A stretch of 64,000 nucleotides of DNA from an uncultured Ligilactobacillus sp. (GCA_934215475.1 CAKPZY010000001.1:62001-126000); one strand, 5' to 3'; positions 37,193 to 47,638 are shown, numbered from the stretch's first letter. Notes: generated by a model from the sequence alone, not told the origin. Numbers and translations: made by a program.

Positions 37193-38593
37193 TTATCCGA
37201 CAGAACCTTCCATCTGGTAATTGATCAGCCGGTTTAATTCTACCGCATATTCCATTGGTAATTCTTTCGTAAACGGTTCTACAAATCCCATAATTATCAT
37301 TTCAGTCGCCTTTGCTTCTGAAATACCGCGACTCATCAGGTAATAAAGCTGTTCCTCTGAAATTTTTGAAACTTTTGCCTCATGTTCCATTGAAACATTG
37401 CCATTCAAGATCTCATTAAATGGAATGGTGTCGCTGGTCGACTTTTCATCCATGATGATCGTATCACATTCGACGTGCGCAAAAGATCCGTCGCTGTGAC
37501 GTCCAAAGCGAACTTGCCCTCTGTAATCAACGCTTCCCCCATCCTTGCATAAAGACTTGGAGACGATCGATGATGAGGTATTTTTAGCATTGTGGATCAT
37601 TCGAGCCCCAGTATCCGAACGAATATTCTTACCAGCAAACGCAATCGAAAGCATAGTTCCGCGTGCCCCTTGGCCATCGAGATAAACACTAGGGTATTTC
37701 ATCGTAACCTTGGAACCAAGGTTACCATCGACCCATTCCATCGTGGAATTATCTAAAGCCTTGGCACGTTTTGTTTCCAAACTGTAAACATTATCAGACC
37801 AATTTTGAATGGTAGTATACCGGCAATACGCATCGCGAGCCACATTCACTTCAACAACCGCGGCATGTAAACTATCTTGCGAATAATTAGGTGCCGTACA
37901 ACCTTCAACATAGTTAACACTGGCGCCCTCATCTACAATGATCAGTGTCCGTTCAAATTGACCAGAGTTACCTGCATTGATCCTAAAATAACTTTGGATC
38001 GGGGTTTTCACCTTGACGCCCTTAGGAACGTAAATGAATGTTCCACCTGACCACACCGCTGAATTTAAAGCTGCTAACTTATTATCAGCCGGTGGAACTA
38101 ATTTTCCAAAATATTTTTTTACGAGTTCTGGATACTCTTGAACCGCTGAATCAGTGTCCATAAAGACGATCCCAGTGTTAGCAAACTGCTTGCGCATATT
38201 ATGGTATACAACTTCCGATTCGTACTGAGCAGAAGATCCAGCCAAATATTTTCTTTCCGCCTGAGGAACACCTAAGCGGTCAAAGGTCCGTTTGATATCT
38301 GCAGGGACATCATCCCAGTCACGAGCAACTTTATCTGAATCACGGCGAAAATAATTGATCTTGTCCAAGTCGATGCCCGATAAATCAGGGCCAAACTTAG
38401 GCATCGGTAACCTTTTATATATTTTATAAGCCTTTAAACGAAAATCAAGCATCCATTGTGGTTCATGTTTGGCTGCCGAAATTTCTCGGACTATATCCTC
38501 CGTCAAGCCTTCACCAGTAGTGTATAGAGGCTTAATGTCATCCTTGAATCCATATTTGTATTCTCCACCAACATCAGGGACATTATTCGTCAT
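37193..38593 (-). CDS. sufB: Fe-S cluster assembly scaffold SufB
   Basis: Core of the SufBC2D scaffold. Seen: [23 protein letters not shown] and the family C-terminal pattern [28 protein letters not shown] start at ATG 38593 ([10 protein letters not shown]), eight bases from AGGAGAG; the GTG at 38602 sits on that site. Length 466 residues. Last gene of the sufCDSUB operon; overlaps the sufU end by about 11 bases. Confidence 0.96.
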   Translation of the reverse strand: MTNNVPDVGGEYKYGFKDDIKPLYTTGEGLTEDIVREISAAKHEPQWMLDFRLKAYKIYKRLPMPKFGPDLSGIDLDKINYFRRDSDKVARDWDDVPADIKRTFDRLGVPQAERKYLAGSSAQYESEVVYHNMRKQFANTGIVFMDTDSAVQEYPELVKKYFGKLVPPADNKLAALNSAVWSGGTFIYVPKGVKVKTPIQSYFRINAGNSGQFERTLIIVDEGASVNYVEGCTAPNYSQDSLHAAVVEVNVARDAYCRYTTIQNWSDNVYSLETKRAKALDNSTMEWVDGNLGSKVTMKYPSVYLDGQGARGTMLSIAFAGKNIRSDTGARMIHNAKNTSSSIVSKSLCKDGGSVDYRGQVRFGRHSDGSFAHVECDTIIMDEKSTSDTIPFNEILNGNVSMEHEAKVSKISEEQLYYLMSRGISEAKATEMIIMGFVEPFTKELPMEYAVELNRLINYQMEGSVG

Positions 38594-39032
38594 TTCTCTC
38601 ACTCTCCTCTATTGCTTGATAAACTGCCTTCCAGGCCAATGTAGCACATTTGATCCTGGCTGGAAATTGTGAAACGCTCTGTAAAACAGCAGCTTCACCC
38701 AATAACTGAGGTAAATTAGCAACGTCTTTACCGGTAACCATATCAGAAAAGGCCAAGACCATCGCCTCAACTTCTTTAATCGTATGACCTTTGATCTGTT
38801 CAGTCATCATAGAAGCAGAGGCCTGGGAAATAGTACAGCCTGATCCGGTATATCCGACATCTGTAATTTTATCATCAATTATTTTGAGCTGGACAGTTAA
38901 AACATCGCCACAAGTTGGATTGCGCAGTTCAATTTCGTGATCAGCCCCGGCCAAGCTATGATTATTGTGCGGATGTTTTGCATGATCCATGATTACCTGC
39001 CGGTACAAATTGCTCAATCTAGAAAGAGCCAT
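38583..39032 (-). CDS. sufU: Zinc-dependent sulfurtransferase SufU
   Basis: Accepts persulfide sulfur from SufS and passes it to SufB. Seen: IscU-like fold of 149 residues with C41 and D43 (PTCGDVL), C66 (GSGCTISQ) and a third cysteine in RIKCATLAW; these form the zinc site in Bacillus SufU. The extra residues between strands (about residues 85-105) are the known SufU insertion relative to IscU. AAGGAG lies ten bases before the ATG. Overlaps sufS by 14 bases. Confidence 0.95.
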   Translation of the reverse strand: MALSRLSNLYRQVIMDHAKHPHNNHSLAGADHEIELRNPTCGDVLTVQLKIIDDKITDVGYTGSGCTISQASASMMTEQIKGHTIKEVEAMVLAFSDMVTGKDVANLPQLLGEAAVLQSVSQFPARIKCATLAWKAVYQAIEESERNDE

Positions 39033-40257
39033 TTAAGAAGAACTCCTTTGCATCTAAAACTGCTTTCAGTAAAATATCTGCATCTTCTTGTGTGTTATAC
39101 AAATAAAAACTAGCTCGGGCAGTTGCGCTGACACCCAGATATTTCATCAAAGGTTGTGCACAATGATGACCGGCACGGACTGCAACTCCATCCATATCCA
39201 AAGCAGAAGCCAGGTCGTGGGGATGGATGTCCAATAAATTAAATGCCAGAACACCGGTCCTTTGACTAGGATCCTGGGGTCCATAAATCTTAAGTCCATC
39301 GACTTTCTGAAGCTTAGGAAAAATATAATCGATAATTTCATGCTCATGTGCAGTAATATTATCTAATCCAACATTATTTAAATAATCGATCGCGGCTCCC
39401 AAGCCTACTACTCCAGCAATATTTTGTGTGCCACCCTCAAATTTATACGGAGGTTCCTTAAAGTCGGTTTCATATAAACCAACATTAGAAATCATTTCCC
39501 CGCCAAATTCTAACGGAGGCATGTCATTCAACAATTCTTTCCTTCCCCAAAGTACGCCGATCCCCGTCGGCCCCATCATCTTATGCCCAGAAAAAGCATA
39601 AAAATCTGCACCGAGATCCTTCACATCAACGTGCATATGCGGCACAGCTTGTGCCCCATCTACAACCATGATCGCCCCATGTCGATGTGCGATGCCAGCA
39701 ACTTCTTTAATGGGATTAACGACTCCTAAAACATTAGAGGCGTGACATAAAGACACGATCGCTGTTTTGTCGGTGATCACTTCACTTGCACTGTCAAGAT
39801 CCAACTGACCATCTTTTCGGAGTGCAATATACTTCAGCTTAGCACCAGTCTTTTTTGCTAGCTGCTGCCAGGGAACGATATTGCTGTGATGTTCCATATA
39901 AGACACCACTATTTCATCACCGTTATGAACATGGGTCCGGCCATAACTAGCAGCAACCCAGTTCAATGCTTCTGTCGTTCCTTTGGTATAAACAACTTCC
40001 TGCGGATCATCACCACCTAGCAAATCACTGACTTTTACCCTGACTGCTTCATATTGTTCGGTCGCGCGTTCTGCTAAGGTATGGACACCACGATGAACAT
40101 TGGCATTATCGTGCTCATAGTAGTATTTAAGAGCATCTATAACAGGCTTTGGCTTTTGAGCTGTTGCTGCGTTATCTAAATAAACTAATCTTTCATCATT
40201 TACCTTTTGTTGCAAAATTCGGAAATCAGCAACAATGTCATTCATCTTCTTGTCCAT
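39019..40257 (-). CDS. sufS: Cysteine desulfurase SufS
   Basis: Group II PLP desulfurase feeding the Suf scaffold. Seen: DNAATAQKPKPV at the N-terminus, PLP lysine in SGHKMMGPTG, and catalytic cysteine RAGHHCAQPLM. Length 412 residues. Two starts are possible, ATG 40257 (GGAAA seven bases upstream) and ATG 40245; I keep the first. Overlaps the sufD end by up to 20 bases, so translation is likely coupled. The second desulfurase of the window, beside thiI, is of a different group. Confidence 0.96.
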   Translation of the reverse strand: MDKKMNDIVADFRILQQKVNDERLVYLDNAATAQKPKPVIDALKYYYEHDNANVHRGVHTLAERATEQYEAVRVKVSDLLGGDDPQEVVYTKGTTEALNWVAASYGRTHVHNGDEIVVSYMEHHSNIVPWQQLAKKTGAKLKYIALRKDGQLDLDSASEVITDKTAIVSLCHASNVLGVVNPIKEVAGIAHRHGAIMVVDGAQAVPHMHVDVKDLGADFYAFSGHKMMGPTGIGVLWGRKELLNDMPPLEFGGEMISNVGLYETDFKEPPYKFEGGTQNIAGVVGLGAAIDYLNNVGLDNITAHEHEIIDYIFPKLQKVDGLKIYGPQDPSQRTGVLAFNLLDIHPHDLASALDMDGVAVRAGHHCAQPLMKYLGVSATARASFYLYNTQEDADILLKAVLDAKEFFLNGSF

Positions 40258-41521
40258 CGACCAATTTCCTTTCGATCATGTCTGCCAATATCTTCCGGAT
40301 CTTCTTTGATGGCAAAGCTGATAACACAGGGCCTAAAAACCCTCTGATCACCAAACGCTCCGCGGTTTTCTTATCTATGCCCCGGCTCATTAGGTAATAC
40401 ATTTTTTGCTCATCAACCCTGCCAACACTGGCAGCGTGGCCAGCCATGACATCATTATCATCGATCAGCAAGATCGGGTTGGCGTCTCCTCTGGCTTTGG
40501 AAGATAACATCAAAACTCGGCTTTCTTGTTCAGCCTCAGCACCACGGGCTCCGTGAACGATATGTCCGATCCCATTGAAAATCAAACTCGACTTAGAGAG
40601 AATAACTCCATGCTGCAAAATATTGCCTAAAGAATGTTGACCATAATTAGTTACCCGCGTATCAATACCCTGAACCTGATCCCCGGTAGAAATTGCCACG
40701 ACCTTGACTTCAGCGTGTGACGCTTCTCCAACCAGTTCAGAATCGAAATCGCCAACAATATTGCCATTGTTCATCATGCCCATCGACCACTCGATGAAAG
40801 CATTACGTTTGAGATAACCACGCCGGTTTAAGTATGCTGTGGTGTTTTCTCCCAATCGGTCGACGCTGGCAAATTTTATATGGCTATTTGGCTCGGCAAT
40901 AACTTCTTCGATAATGTTGGCCGGACAAGGCTCTTCACCTAACGTGCCCGTGTTCTCTAAATAAGAGATCTCACTTCCTTGATCAGCCACCAGCAAAACA
41001 TGGTGAACGTAATCTTGCGGTTGGCGAGCATCTTGAAAAAAGTACGAAGTCAAAGGCTGCTTTAAAACAACGTTTTTAGGCACATAGATCAAGATGCCGC
41101 TGGTTAATTTTGCCACATGTTCTGCATTCAACCTGTTTTCAGTCGGTTTTGTGGCTAGAGTCATAAAGTACTTTTTAACCAGCTTCGGGTGTTTGTGCAA
41201 AGCTGTTGGCCAATCACAAATTACAACGCCCTTTTTGCGATATTCTTCAGGAATATCAGCCTTGATCAGCTGTGAACCGACTTGCACGATATTCCCCTGC
41301 TCCGTTTTGAGCTGATTTAAATCTGCGGCGTGTTCCGTTGTCTGTAAATCTCGACTGACATTGATCGGCCAAGTCCGGTATTTTATTTTCTGAAAATTCG
41401 GCAAGGCCAGGTCCTCGATCTCATGTCGTGCCTTGATCCGCATCTCTGTAAACCATTGCGGTTCATTAGTTTGTTTGGCATACTTAAGAATATCCTGATA
41501 TTGTTGTGTTTCAACTGTCAT
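40238..41521 (-). CDS. sufD: Fe-S cluster assembly protein SufD
   Basis: Beta-helix partner of SufB in the SufBC2D complex. Seen: NRRGYLKRNAFIEWSMGMMNNG, LDxGxxVxGIDTRVTNYG-like stretch (VQGIDTRVTNYGQHSLG) and the C-terminal [23 protein letters not shown] shared with SufB. Length 427 residues. GAGGTGGCTTAAG precedes the ATG, 12 bases after sufC. Confidence 0.95.
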   Translation of the reverse strand: MTVETQQYQDILKYAKQTNEPQWFTEMRIKARHEIEDLALPNFQKIKYRTWPINVSRDLQTTEHAADLNQLKTEQGNIVQVGSQLIKADIPEEYRKKGVVICDWPTALHKHPKLVKKYFMTLATKPTENRLNAEHVAKLTSGILIYVPKNVVLKQPLTSYFFQDARQPQDYVHHVLLVADQGSEISYLENTGTLGEEPCPANIIEEVIAEPNSHIKFASVDRLGENTTAYLNRRGYLKRNAFIEWSMGMMNNGNIVGDFDSELVGEASHAEVKVVAISTGDQVQGIDTRVTNYGQHSLGNILQHGVILSKSSLIFNGIGHIVHGARGAEAEQESRVLMLSSKARGDANPILLIDDNDVMAGHAASVGRVDEQKMYYLMSRGIDKKTAERLVIRGFLGPVLSALPSKKIRKILADMIERKLVDGQEDE

Positions 41522-41533
41522 CTTAAGCCACCT

Positions 41534-42316
41534 CTATTCTTCATCGACCAAAGCAACGTCTAATCCAAGTTCATCTCTTAAGCCTGCATAACCTTCGTCT
41601 TCTAATTTGACAGCTAACGAGGCGTCGCCTGACTTGACGATTTTGCCGCCCATCATGACATGAACAACATCCGGTTTGATATAATTCAGCAGGCGCTGGT
41701 AATGCGTAATGATCAATGAACCAAATTCTGGTCCCCTCATCTCATTAACCCCGTGTGAAACCACTTTTAATGCATCAATATCGAGCCCAGAATCAATTTC
41801 ATCCAAAATTGCAAACTTTGGTTCGATCATCATCAGCTGCAAGATCTCATTGCGTTTTTTTTCACCGCCGGAAAAGCCCTCATTCAGGTAACGATCAGCC
41901 ATTTCTTGCGTCATGTCCAAAGTATTTAATACTTTATCCAATTTTTGCAAAAATTCTGGGATAGGCATTTGATCATCTTCAGGCCGTCGTGAGTTGATAG
42001 CTGCTCGAATAAATTCAGCGTTAGTAATGCCAGGAATTTCTGCAGGGTATTGCATGGCTAAAAATAAACCTGCCCGAGCCCTCTGGTCGACCGGAGCACC
42101 GACGATACTCTTGCCATCGATCAAAATATCACCATGCGTTATTACATAATTGGGATTCCCCATGATCGACTCAGAAAGAGTAGATTTCCCGGTCCCATTC
42201 GGTCCCATGATCGCATGGATCTCACCAGTAGACATCTTCAAGTTGACACCCGTTAAGATATCTTTTTTTTCTTCTTTTGCCCTAACGTGCAGGTCTTTTA
42301 CCTCTAAAGTAGCCAT
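41534..42316 (-). CDS. sufC: Fe-S assembly ATPase SufC
   Basis: ABC-type ATPase of the SufBCD complex, cytosolic. Seen: Walker A MGPNGTGKSTLSE, signature FSGGEKKRNEILQ, Walker B FAILDEIDSGLDIDA. Length 260 residues. AAAGGAGAAGGAAA precedes the ATG. First gene of the operon, whose upstream region holds a TATAAT -10 element and a Fur/PerR-like palindrome. Confidence 0.97.
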   Translation of the reverse strand: MATLEVKDLHVRAKEEKKDILTGVNLKMSTGEIHAIMGPNGTGKSTLSESIMGNPNYVITHGDILIDGKSIVGAPVDQRARAGLFLAMQYPAEIPGITNAEFIRAAINSRRPEDDQMPIPEFLQKLDKVLNTLDMTQEMADRYLNEGFSGGEKKRNEILQLMMIEPKFAILDEIDSGLDIDALKVVSHGVNEMRGPEFGSLIITHYQRLLNYIKPDVVHVMMGGKIVKSGDASLAVKLEDEGYAGLRDELGLDVALVDEE

Positions 42317-42399
42317 TTTCCTTCTCCTTTGAATAGAGTAAATGTAACAAACAAAAGTTGAAATTATTAGATTTAACTTTTGAGGCTAGAACGTCAATT

Positions 42400-42405
42400 A
42401 TTATA
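42400..42405 (-). promoter_or_regulatory. -10 element of the suf operon
   Basis: Minus strand TATAAT at 42405-42400, about 84 bases ahead of the sufC start. No strong -35 hexamer is visible at the right spacing. Confidence 0.5.
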
Positions 42406-42471
42406 ACCCCTGGCCGTCACGCTTACTCCTAAAAATTCGTAGTAAGTGATTCAAGTTCATTCTAATGCAAA

Positions 42472-42486
42472 TGAGAATCGTTTTCA
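42472..42486. promoter_or_regulatory. Fur/PerR-family operator-like palindrome
   Basis: TGAGAAT-C-GTTTTCA is a 7-1-7 inverted repeat matching the Fur-family consensus TGATAATNATTATCA at 11 to 12 of 14 positions. It lies about 70 bases upstream of the suf -10 element and next to the end of the ArsC-like gene. Operator identity is inferred from the pattern and from the oxidative or iron link of suf genes. Confidence 0.5.
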
Positions 42487-42501
42487 ATTAGCCTTACTAT
42501 T

Positions 42502-42858
42502 TTACTTTGACCAATCTTTAGCATAAATATCTTCTTTAAAACCACAGGTCAACTTATCTCCTTCGACCATTAATGGCCGCTTGATCAACTTACCGTCCGA
42601 AGAAAGAAGCTTGGCAGCTTCATTGACAGTCATTTCTGGTAGTTTATCTTTTAAGTGCTGCTCGCGATAATGCTGTCCACTGGTATTAAAAAAATATTTT
42701 AGCGACCGCGATGAATTTCCCAACCACTTTTCCAGATCTGCCTGCGCAGGCGGCTGCTCGACCAAGTCTTGTGAATCATAAGGAACATTGTGCGCATCTA
42801 ACCATTTTTTGGCTTTTTTGCAAGTGGAACATTTCGAATAACAATAGAACATTTTCAT
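42502..42858 (-). CDS. ArsC/Spx-family thioredoxin-fold protein (YusI/YffB type)
   Basis: Predicted glutathione- or thiol-dependent reductase-like protein of unknown substrate. Seen: N-terminal YCYSKCSTCKKAKKWL with a CxxC redox pair, and KRPLMVEGDKLTCGFKEDIY near the C-terminus, as in the ArsC family. Length 118 residues. Not a canonical Spx regulator, whose N-terminus and RPI motif differ. AAGGAG lies eleven bases before the ATG. Probably monocistronic. Confidence 0.85.
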   Translation of the reverse strand: MKMFYCYSKCSTCKKAKKWLDAHNVPYDSQDLVEQPPAQADLEKWLGNSSRSLKYFFNTSGQHYREQHLKDKLPEMTVNEAAKLLSSDGKLIKRPLMVEGDKLTCGFKEDIYAKDWSK

Positions 42859-43040
42859 ATACTTTTCAGCTCCTTGCTCCCTGATTTAATATAAGTATGT
42901 TTATTTAATATAATGTCACTAGTATGAATTATAATTTATAAAAAAACAAGGCCGAGGCATTGATATTGCCCAGCATAAATTGATGTAAGTAATTTTGCTG
43001 GGGCTTATTTCTACTTCCATTCTTATAATTTTTACGAATA

Positions 43041-43118
43041 AAAAAATAGGACAGCCCACCTTGATTGATTGCAGCCATAAAACGTGCTCCGTAAAATCAA
43101 GTTTAGCTTTGCCCTATT
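43041..43118 (-). terminator. Long hairpin terminator after rodA
   Basis: Minus strand AATAGG...CTTGATT... folds back on ...AATCAAG...CCTATT, with outer arms at 43113-43118 and about 43045-43050 and an inner seven-base stem, followed by TTTTTTTATT. The enclosed span is about 75 bases, long for a terminator. Confidence 0.6.
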
Positions 43119-43148
43119 AAATTATAAGTCATTAATTGACCCAGCAAA

Positions 43149-44345
43149 CTATTTAAACTCTTTGTTGTTACTAAACATATAACTTTTGTAATGATATCTC
43201 ATCGACATTACCAATCCCACGCCGATCATATTTCCGATCAACGCGGATCCTCCTTGACTGACAAATGGCAGTGGAATACCAGTCAGAGGTAAGAGGCCAA
43301 CGCTCATCCCTATATTTTCAAAAACATGAAATATGATCATCATAATCACACCAGTGGAAATATAGGCATAGAATTCATTTTTTGTATCAAAAGTGACTTG
43401 GATCATCTGAAAAATCAGCAACAAATAGATAAAAATCAAGACACAAGCACCAACAAAGCCGAAATTCTCGCCAATGACTGAAAATATCATGTCTGACTCC
43501 CGCACGGGTACATAGACCTTCGAAACATTGAATCCTTTACCAAGTAATTTGCCAGAGCCGATAGCCTTCATGCTCTGCCATAATTGATAGGCGCTGGATG
43601 AAGTATTGGCTGAAGGATCAAGCCAGGAATCGATTCGTTTAAATTGATAATCTTTAAAACCGATAGTCAAAAGGATATTGCGATCATAAACTACCAGAAA
43701 AATCAGAAAACCACCTAAAAGAACGATAACAAGAAATGCTGGAATGATTATCTTCCAGGAAATACCTGAAAGTAAAACAATCCCGCCAAAAATAGCAAAG
43801 AAAACAAGCATTGTCCCAAAATCATTTTGCAGCTCCAATAAAAGAGCGACTGGCAGTGTCCACCCAAATAATTTGCCGATCAATTTCCAATCAGTCCGTG
43901 TCGTGTGGACTGGGTTCTCGTTATTATGCTGGGTCACGACCCTTCCCAGTAATAAAATATATGCCGGTTTCATGATTTCGGATGGCTGAAAGGTAAAGGG
44001 ACCAAGAGCAAACCAACTTTTTGCACCTGTCAACAAAGCATAGGGACGACTGTACAGGAAAAGGACGGTAATCAGAAGGAAAATGCTAAAACCATAAAAA
44101 ACAGTCGCAACCTTCCATAACTGTTCAGCATCAAATTGCATTATGACCACGACAAGTAATATTCCTAAAGTGTAAAAAACAGATTGGGAGATCATAGTCC
44201 TTACCACACTTGTAGTACTAGTGTCATGACTAGCAGCAACATAAATTGCGACCATTCCGATCACGGCTAATAATAAAACAGACAAAATTATTCCCCAGTC
44301 AATGCGAGAATCTCCTTCATTATTTCTTCTCAAATTAGTATTCAT
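43149..44345 (-). CDS. rodA: Rod shape-determining SEDS glycosyltransferase RodA
   Basis: Polymerises lipid II in lateral wall synthesis with a class B PBP. Seen: about ten membrane segments in 398 residues and the SEDS signatures PSEIMKPAYILLLGR, ESDMIFSVIGENFGFVG and GLLPLTGIPLPFVSQGGSAL. RodA is preferred over FtsW because it lies in the yidD-mbl block; FtsW would be expected to look similar. ATG at 44345, with AAAGGAG 15 bases upstream. Terminated by the long hairpin downstream. Confidence 0.93.
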   Translation of the reverse strand: MNTNLRRNNEGDSRIDWGIILSVLLLAVIGMVAIYVAASHDTSTTSVVRTMISQSVFYTLGILLVVVIMQFDAEQLWKVATVFYGFSIFLLITVLFLYSRPYALLTGAKSWFALGPFTFQPSEIMKPAYILLLGRVVTQHNNENPVHTTRTDWKLIGKLFGWTLPVALLLELQNDFGTMLVFFAIFGGIVLLSGISWKIIIPAFLVIVLLGGFLIFLVVYDRNILLTIGFKDYQFKRIDSWLDPSANTSSSAYQLWQSMKAIGSGKLLGKGFNVSKVYVPVRESDMIFSVIGENFGFVGACVLIFIYLLLIFQMIQVTFDTKNEFYAYISTGVIMMIIFHVFENIGMSVGLLPLTGIPLPFVSQGGSALIGNMIGVGLVMSMRYHYKSYMFSNNKEFK

Positions 44346-44392
44346 AATGAACGATCAACGCTCCTTTGTGCAAGTTCATCAATTAAATCCAA

Positions 44393-44611
44393 TCAGCTGT
44401 TGTGCAGATGAAATTCCCTGATCAATGCATCGACCGCAGCTGTTCGCGATGAAACATGAGCTTCTTGCCCATTAGGGTAATGGATCAAGTAGCGCTTACC
44501 ATTCGGTTCAATAGTTCCCAATGAATGCTTACCATGCAGCAATTCACTTACCGTTTGTCCATTAACTTGCTGCTCATTTTCCAGAATTTCAATGTTTTTT
44601 TCTTTTTTCAC
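44393..44611 (-). CDS. DUF2969 protein
   Basis: A 72-residue protein of unknown role. Seen: [47 protein letters not shown], a pattern typical of the Lactobacillales DUF2969 family. I start at GTG 44611, seven bases from GGAGG; the ATG at 44617 touches that site. Overlaps the yidD end and precedes rodA, a conserved neighbourhood that hints at a cell-shape or envelope role. Confidence 0.75.
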   Translation of the reverse strand: MKKEKNIEILENEQQVNGQTVSELLHGKHSLGTIEPNGKRYLIHYPNGQEAHVSSRTAAVDALIREFHLHNS

Positions 44612-44894
44612 TTTCATTCCTCCATTGTGCTGCTAGAGATGATTCATCTTTTATCCAGTCAGTATTTCGAAAAATCGTAAATTTATCCGGGACCGGATCA
44701 TACCCTCCGCTAACAAACGGATTGCAGCGTAAGATCCTCGTCAAGGCCATTAGCGAACCTAAAAACACACCATGTTTTTCTATAGCCTGAACCGCATAAT
44801 TTGAACACGTCGGATAATATTTGCAACTTGGCGGAAGCAAAGGTGAGATAACTCTCTGATATAATTTTATTGGAAAAATCAAGATTTTTTTCAA
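44589..44894 (-). CDS. yidD: Membrane protein insertion efficiency factor YidD
   Basis: Small protein aiding YidC-dependent insertion. Seen: [29 protein letters not shown] and GGYDPVP, the family hallmark with the paired cysteines. I start at TTG 44894 ([14 protein letters not shown]), which aligns with MKK-IP starts of the family and lies five bases after GGTGG; GTG 44903 is the alternative. Length 101 residues. Sits 16 bases after mbl and overlaps DUF2969. Confidence 0.9.
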   Translation of the reverse strand: MKKILIFPIKLYQRVISPLLPPSCKYYPTCSNYAVQAIEKHGVFLGSLMALTRILRCNPFVSGGYDPVPDKFTIFRNTDWIKDESSLAAQWRNESEKRKKH

Positions 44895-44910
44895 AACTAC
44901 CACCAGCCAG

Positions 44911-45903
44911 TTATTTTAAATCAGTTATCTTTTCAGGATTTTCCAACAATATCCCAGTTCCTTTTGCAACATCTTGCAATGGACTTTCAGAAACATGAAC
45001 AGGGACACCTAACTGATCTGCAAAGAAGTGAGCTAGTCCATCGATCAGTGCTCCGCCGCCAGTCAGCATGATGCCATGATCGATTATATCGGCTGCTAAT
45101 TCTGGCGGGATCTTTCCCAGCAAATCTTTGGCAGCTGTGAGGACCCCTTGCATCGTATCATGGATAGCACTTTCGATCTGGTTAGACGTGAGTGTGATCT
45201 CCCTGGGTAAACCATTAACAACATCACGGCCACGCACTTGGATCTCCTCATGACGATGATCTGGTACTGCCGTACCGATTTTTATTTTGACCTGTTCAGC
45301 CGTATGTTCTCCGATCAGCACGCCAAAGTTCTGACGAATATAATTGACAATGTCGCTATTTAGTCGATCTCCAGCGATCCGCAAAGAGCTACTTTCCACA
45401 ATATCGCCTAGAGAGAGGACAGCGAGATCGCTGGTACCTCCTCCAATATCAATAACCATATTCCCGACTGGTTTAAAAATATCGAGCTTAGCACCCACAG
45501 CCGCCACCTTGGGTTCGACATCGACATATACATTGCCGCCCCCTGATTTTTCCGCTGCCTGTCTAATTGCTTTGCGTTCAATATCAGTAGTACCAGTTGG
45601 ACAGCAGATCAAAATATTAGGTTTAGACATAATGCCCTTAACATTGAGTTTCTTAATAAAGTAAGAAAGCATCTGTTCAGTCATATCAAAATCTGCGATG
45701 ACCCCATCTTTTAATGGCCGAACTGCCCTGATATTGGCTGGTGTGCGCCCAACCATTTTATATGCGTCCGAACCTACTGCCAGCACCCTGTCAGTGTTAG
45801 TGTCGATTGCTACAACAGAAGGTTCATCTAGAACAATGCCTTTGCCCTGCACATTGATCAAAACATTGGCAGTTCCTAAATCTATTCCGATATCTTTTGC
45901 CAT
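44911..45903 (-). CDS. mbl: MreB-like actin homologue Mbl
   Basis: Second MreB paralogue, thought to guide helical or lateral wall growth. Seen: [25 protein letters not shown] and [11 protein letters not shown]. Length 330 residues. It differs from MreB of this window in the phosphate-1 loop (VLIN against TIVY). Start ATG 45903 with AAAGGAGTATTATA upstream. The block mbl-yidD-DUF2969-rodA is conserved and lies near murA as in Bacillus. Confidence 0.93.
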   Translation of the reverse strand: MAKDIGIDLGTANVLINVQGKGIVLDEPSVVAIDTNTDRVLAVGSDAYKMVGRTPANIRAVRPLKDGVIADFDMTEQMLSYFIKKLNVKGIMSKPNILICCPTGTTDIERKAIRQAAEKSGGGNVYVDVEPKVAAVGAKLDIFKPVGNMVIDIGGGTSDLAVLSLGDIVESSSLRIAGDRLNSDIVNYIRQNFGVLIGEHTAEQVKIKIGTAVPDHRHEEIQVRGRDVVNGLPREITLTSNQIESAIHDTMQGVLTAAKDLLGKIPPELAADIIDHGIMLTGGGALIDGLAHFFADQLGVPVHVSESPLQDVAKGTGILLENPEKITDLK

Positions 45904-46283
45904 TATAATACTCCTTTATTTTTATAACACAAAGCACAAAAAAGTTTGAATATATCCCAATAATTGTACCAAATAACCAATACAAAGTATACAGTTGTTA
46001 ATATAACGATTTGTTAATGGTTTTTATAAAACTATTTGAATTTTCGCGGACCACGCCTCCAACTAAATCAGCGAATTTCAAAACAACCATGCTTTGACTG
46101 CAAGCATTCAAATATTGCCGTTATCCAAGCCCAAAAATAGACGCCCATCAATACACAGATAGACGTCAATTACACTTTTCAAAACGCTTAAGATTTGCTA
46201 AAAACAGCCCCTTGACATCACTCATTTATGTCAGTGACAATGAATTACTGATCCTCTGTTCCTTAACGTACTAGAAAACAAAA
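45904..46283. other. Non-coding stretch between mbl and murA
   Basis: About 380 bases with no gene I can support. It should hold the mbl promoter and the murA terminator. An inverted pair TGACAT/ATGTCA (about 46214-46237) lies near the murA end, but the following T run is weak on the minus strand. Two near-identical short words, TAGACG, occur at 46138-46143 and 46165-46170. Confidence 0.35.
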
Positions 46284-47588
46284 TTAGTTTTCAGCTTTCT
46301 TTCTTATGTCGATTTGCACGTTCGTTAAATCATCGATCCTTTTGATCGAAGCACCAAGACTGGCCAATTTCTCATTAAATTTATAATATCCTCGATCTAA
46401 ATATTTTAAATTAGTCACTTGTGTGATATTCTTCGAAACCAACCCTGCAAGAACTAAAGCAGCGGCAGCACGCAAATCAGTCGCAGCAACTTGTGCACCA
46501 GTCAATTCGTTCGGGCCATACATGACTGCCGAATCACCTTCAATTTTAAACTTAGCATTCATTCGGCGTAATTCTTCTAGATGCATAAAGCGATTTTCAA
46601 AAACTGTCTCCGTCATCACACTTGTGCCGTGTGCCATCAACTGTAAAATTGTCATTTGCGGTTGCAAGTCTGTTGGAAAACCAGGGTGAGGTAAAGTCTT
46701 AACTGAGGTCGGAAGCAGCCTTTCCGGGCCTATTACACGAATACCGCCATCCTCTTCGCTAACTTTTACGCCCATTTCTTCTAATTTTGAAATCAGAGGT
46801 TTATTGTGCTCTGATATTGCATCTTCTATTAGAACATTACCCTTAGTCAAAGCCGCTGCAACCATGAAAGTTCCGGCCTCAATGCGATCCTGGATGATGG
46901 AATGCTGCGCTCCGTGCATTTCAGAAACGCCTGTAATTTTAATGGTTTCGGTACCAGCACCAGTTACCTTGCCGCCCATCTGGTTTAATACGTTAGCCAG
47001 ATCCACAATTTCCGGCTCTCTAGCGACGTTTTCAATGACGGTCGTTCCCTTCGCCAATGTGGCTGCCATCATAATATTTTGCGTAGCGCCAACACTAGGA
47101 AAGTCTAAATAAATGTTAGCAGCAATTAAACCGTCTGTGGTCGCCTCTATGTACCCATCATGCTGCTCGATGCGGGCACCCAAAGCTTCCATCCCCTTCA
47201 AATGAAGGTCTATCGGTCGTGAACCGATCGCACAACCGCCGGGCATGGCTACTTTGGCATGCTTTAACCGGGCCAAAAGCGGACCCAAAACAACGATCGA
47301 AGCTCGCATTTGAGAAACATATTTAAATGGTGCTTCATATGAAAGATCACCAGTCGCATCCAACGTAATGGACTTTTGGTCTTCATTGAAACCTAATTTG
47401 ACATTTAAGAAACGAATAACATTATTCATGGTATAGACATCCGACAAAATAGGCACATTCGTTAATACGGTCCTGCCAGTCTTAGGTAAGATACTAGCGG
47501 CTAAAATTGGCAGCACAGCGTTTTTCGCGCCTTCAATGTTGACGCTTCCATGCAACCTTCCACCACCATGTACGATTATTTTTTCCAC
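46284..47588 (-). CDS. murA: UDP-N-acetylglucosamine 1-carboxyvinyltransferase MurA
   Basis: First committed step of peptidoglycan synthesis, transferring enolpyruvate from PEP. Seen: [15 protein letters not shown] at the N-terminus and the catalytic cysteine C119 in [11 protein letters not shown], so the fosfomycin-sensitive form is expected. Length 434 residues. Start is GTG 47588, preceded by GGAGGAATAGTT. Low-GC bacteria often have a second copy (murZ); only one is in this window. Lies downstream of DUF1146, as in Bacillus. Confidence 0.96.
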   Translation of the reverse strand: MEKIIVHGGGRLHGSVNIEGAKNAVLPILAASILPKTGRTVLTNVPILSDVYTMNNVIRFLNVKLGFNEDQKSITLDATGDLSYEAPFKYVSQMRASIVVLGPLLARLKHAKVAMPGGCAIGSRPIDLHLKGMEALGARIEQHDGYIEATTDGLIAANIYLDFPSVGATQNIMMAATLAKGTTVIENVAREPEIVDLANVLNQMGGKVTGAGTETIKITGVSEMHGAQHSIIQDRIEAGTFMVAAALTKGNVLIEDAISEHNKPLISKLEEMGVKVSEEDGGIRVIGPERLLPTSVKTLPHPGFPTDLQPQMTILQLMAHGTSVMTETVFENRFMHLEELRRMNAKFKIEGDSAVMYGPNELTGAQVAATDLRAAAALVLAGLVSKNITQVTNLKYLDRGYYKFNEKLASLGASIKRIDDLTNVQIDIRKKAEN

Positions 47589-47638
47589 AACTATTCCTCC
47601 GCTAGTCTAAGCGTTACATTTTTATAAGCTTTTTTCGA

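Noticed and set aside
46138..46170. Two TAGACG words between mbl and murA
   Set aside because: They are direct repeats, not a hairpin, and two copies of a short word prove nothing.
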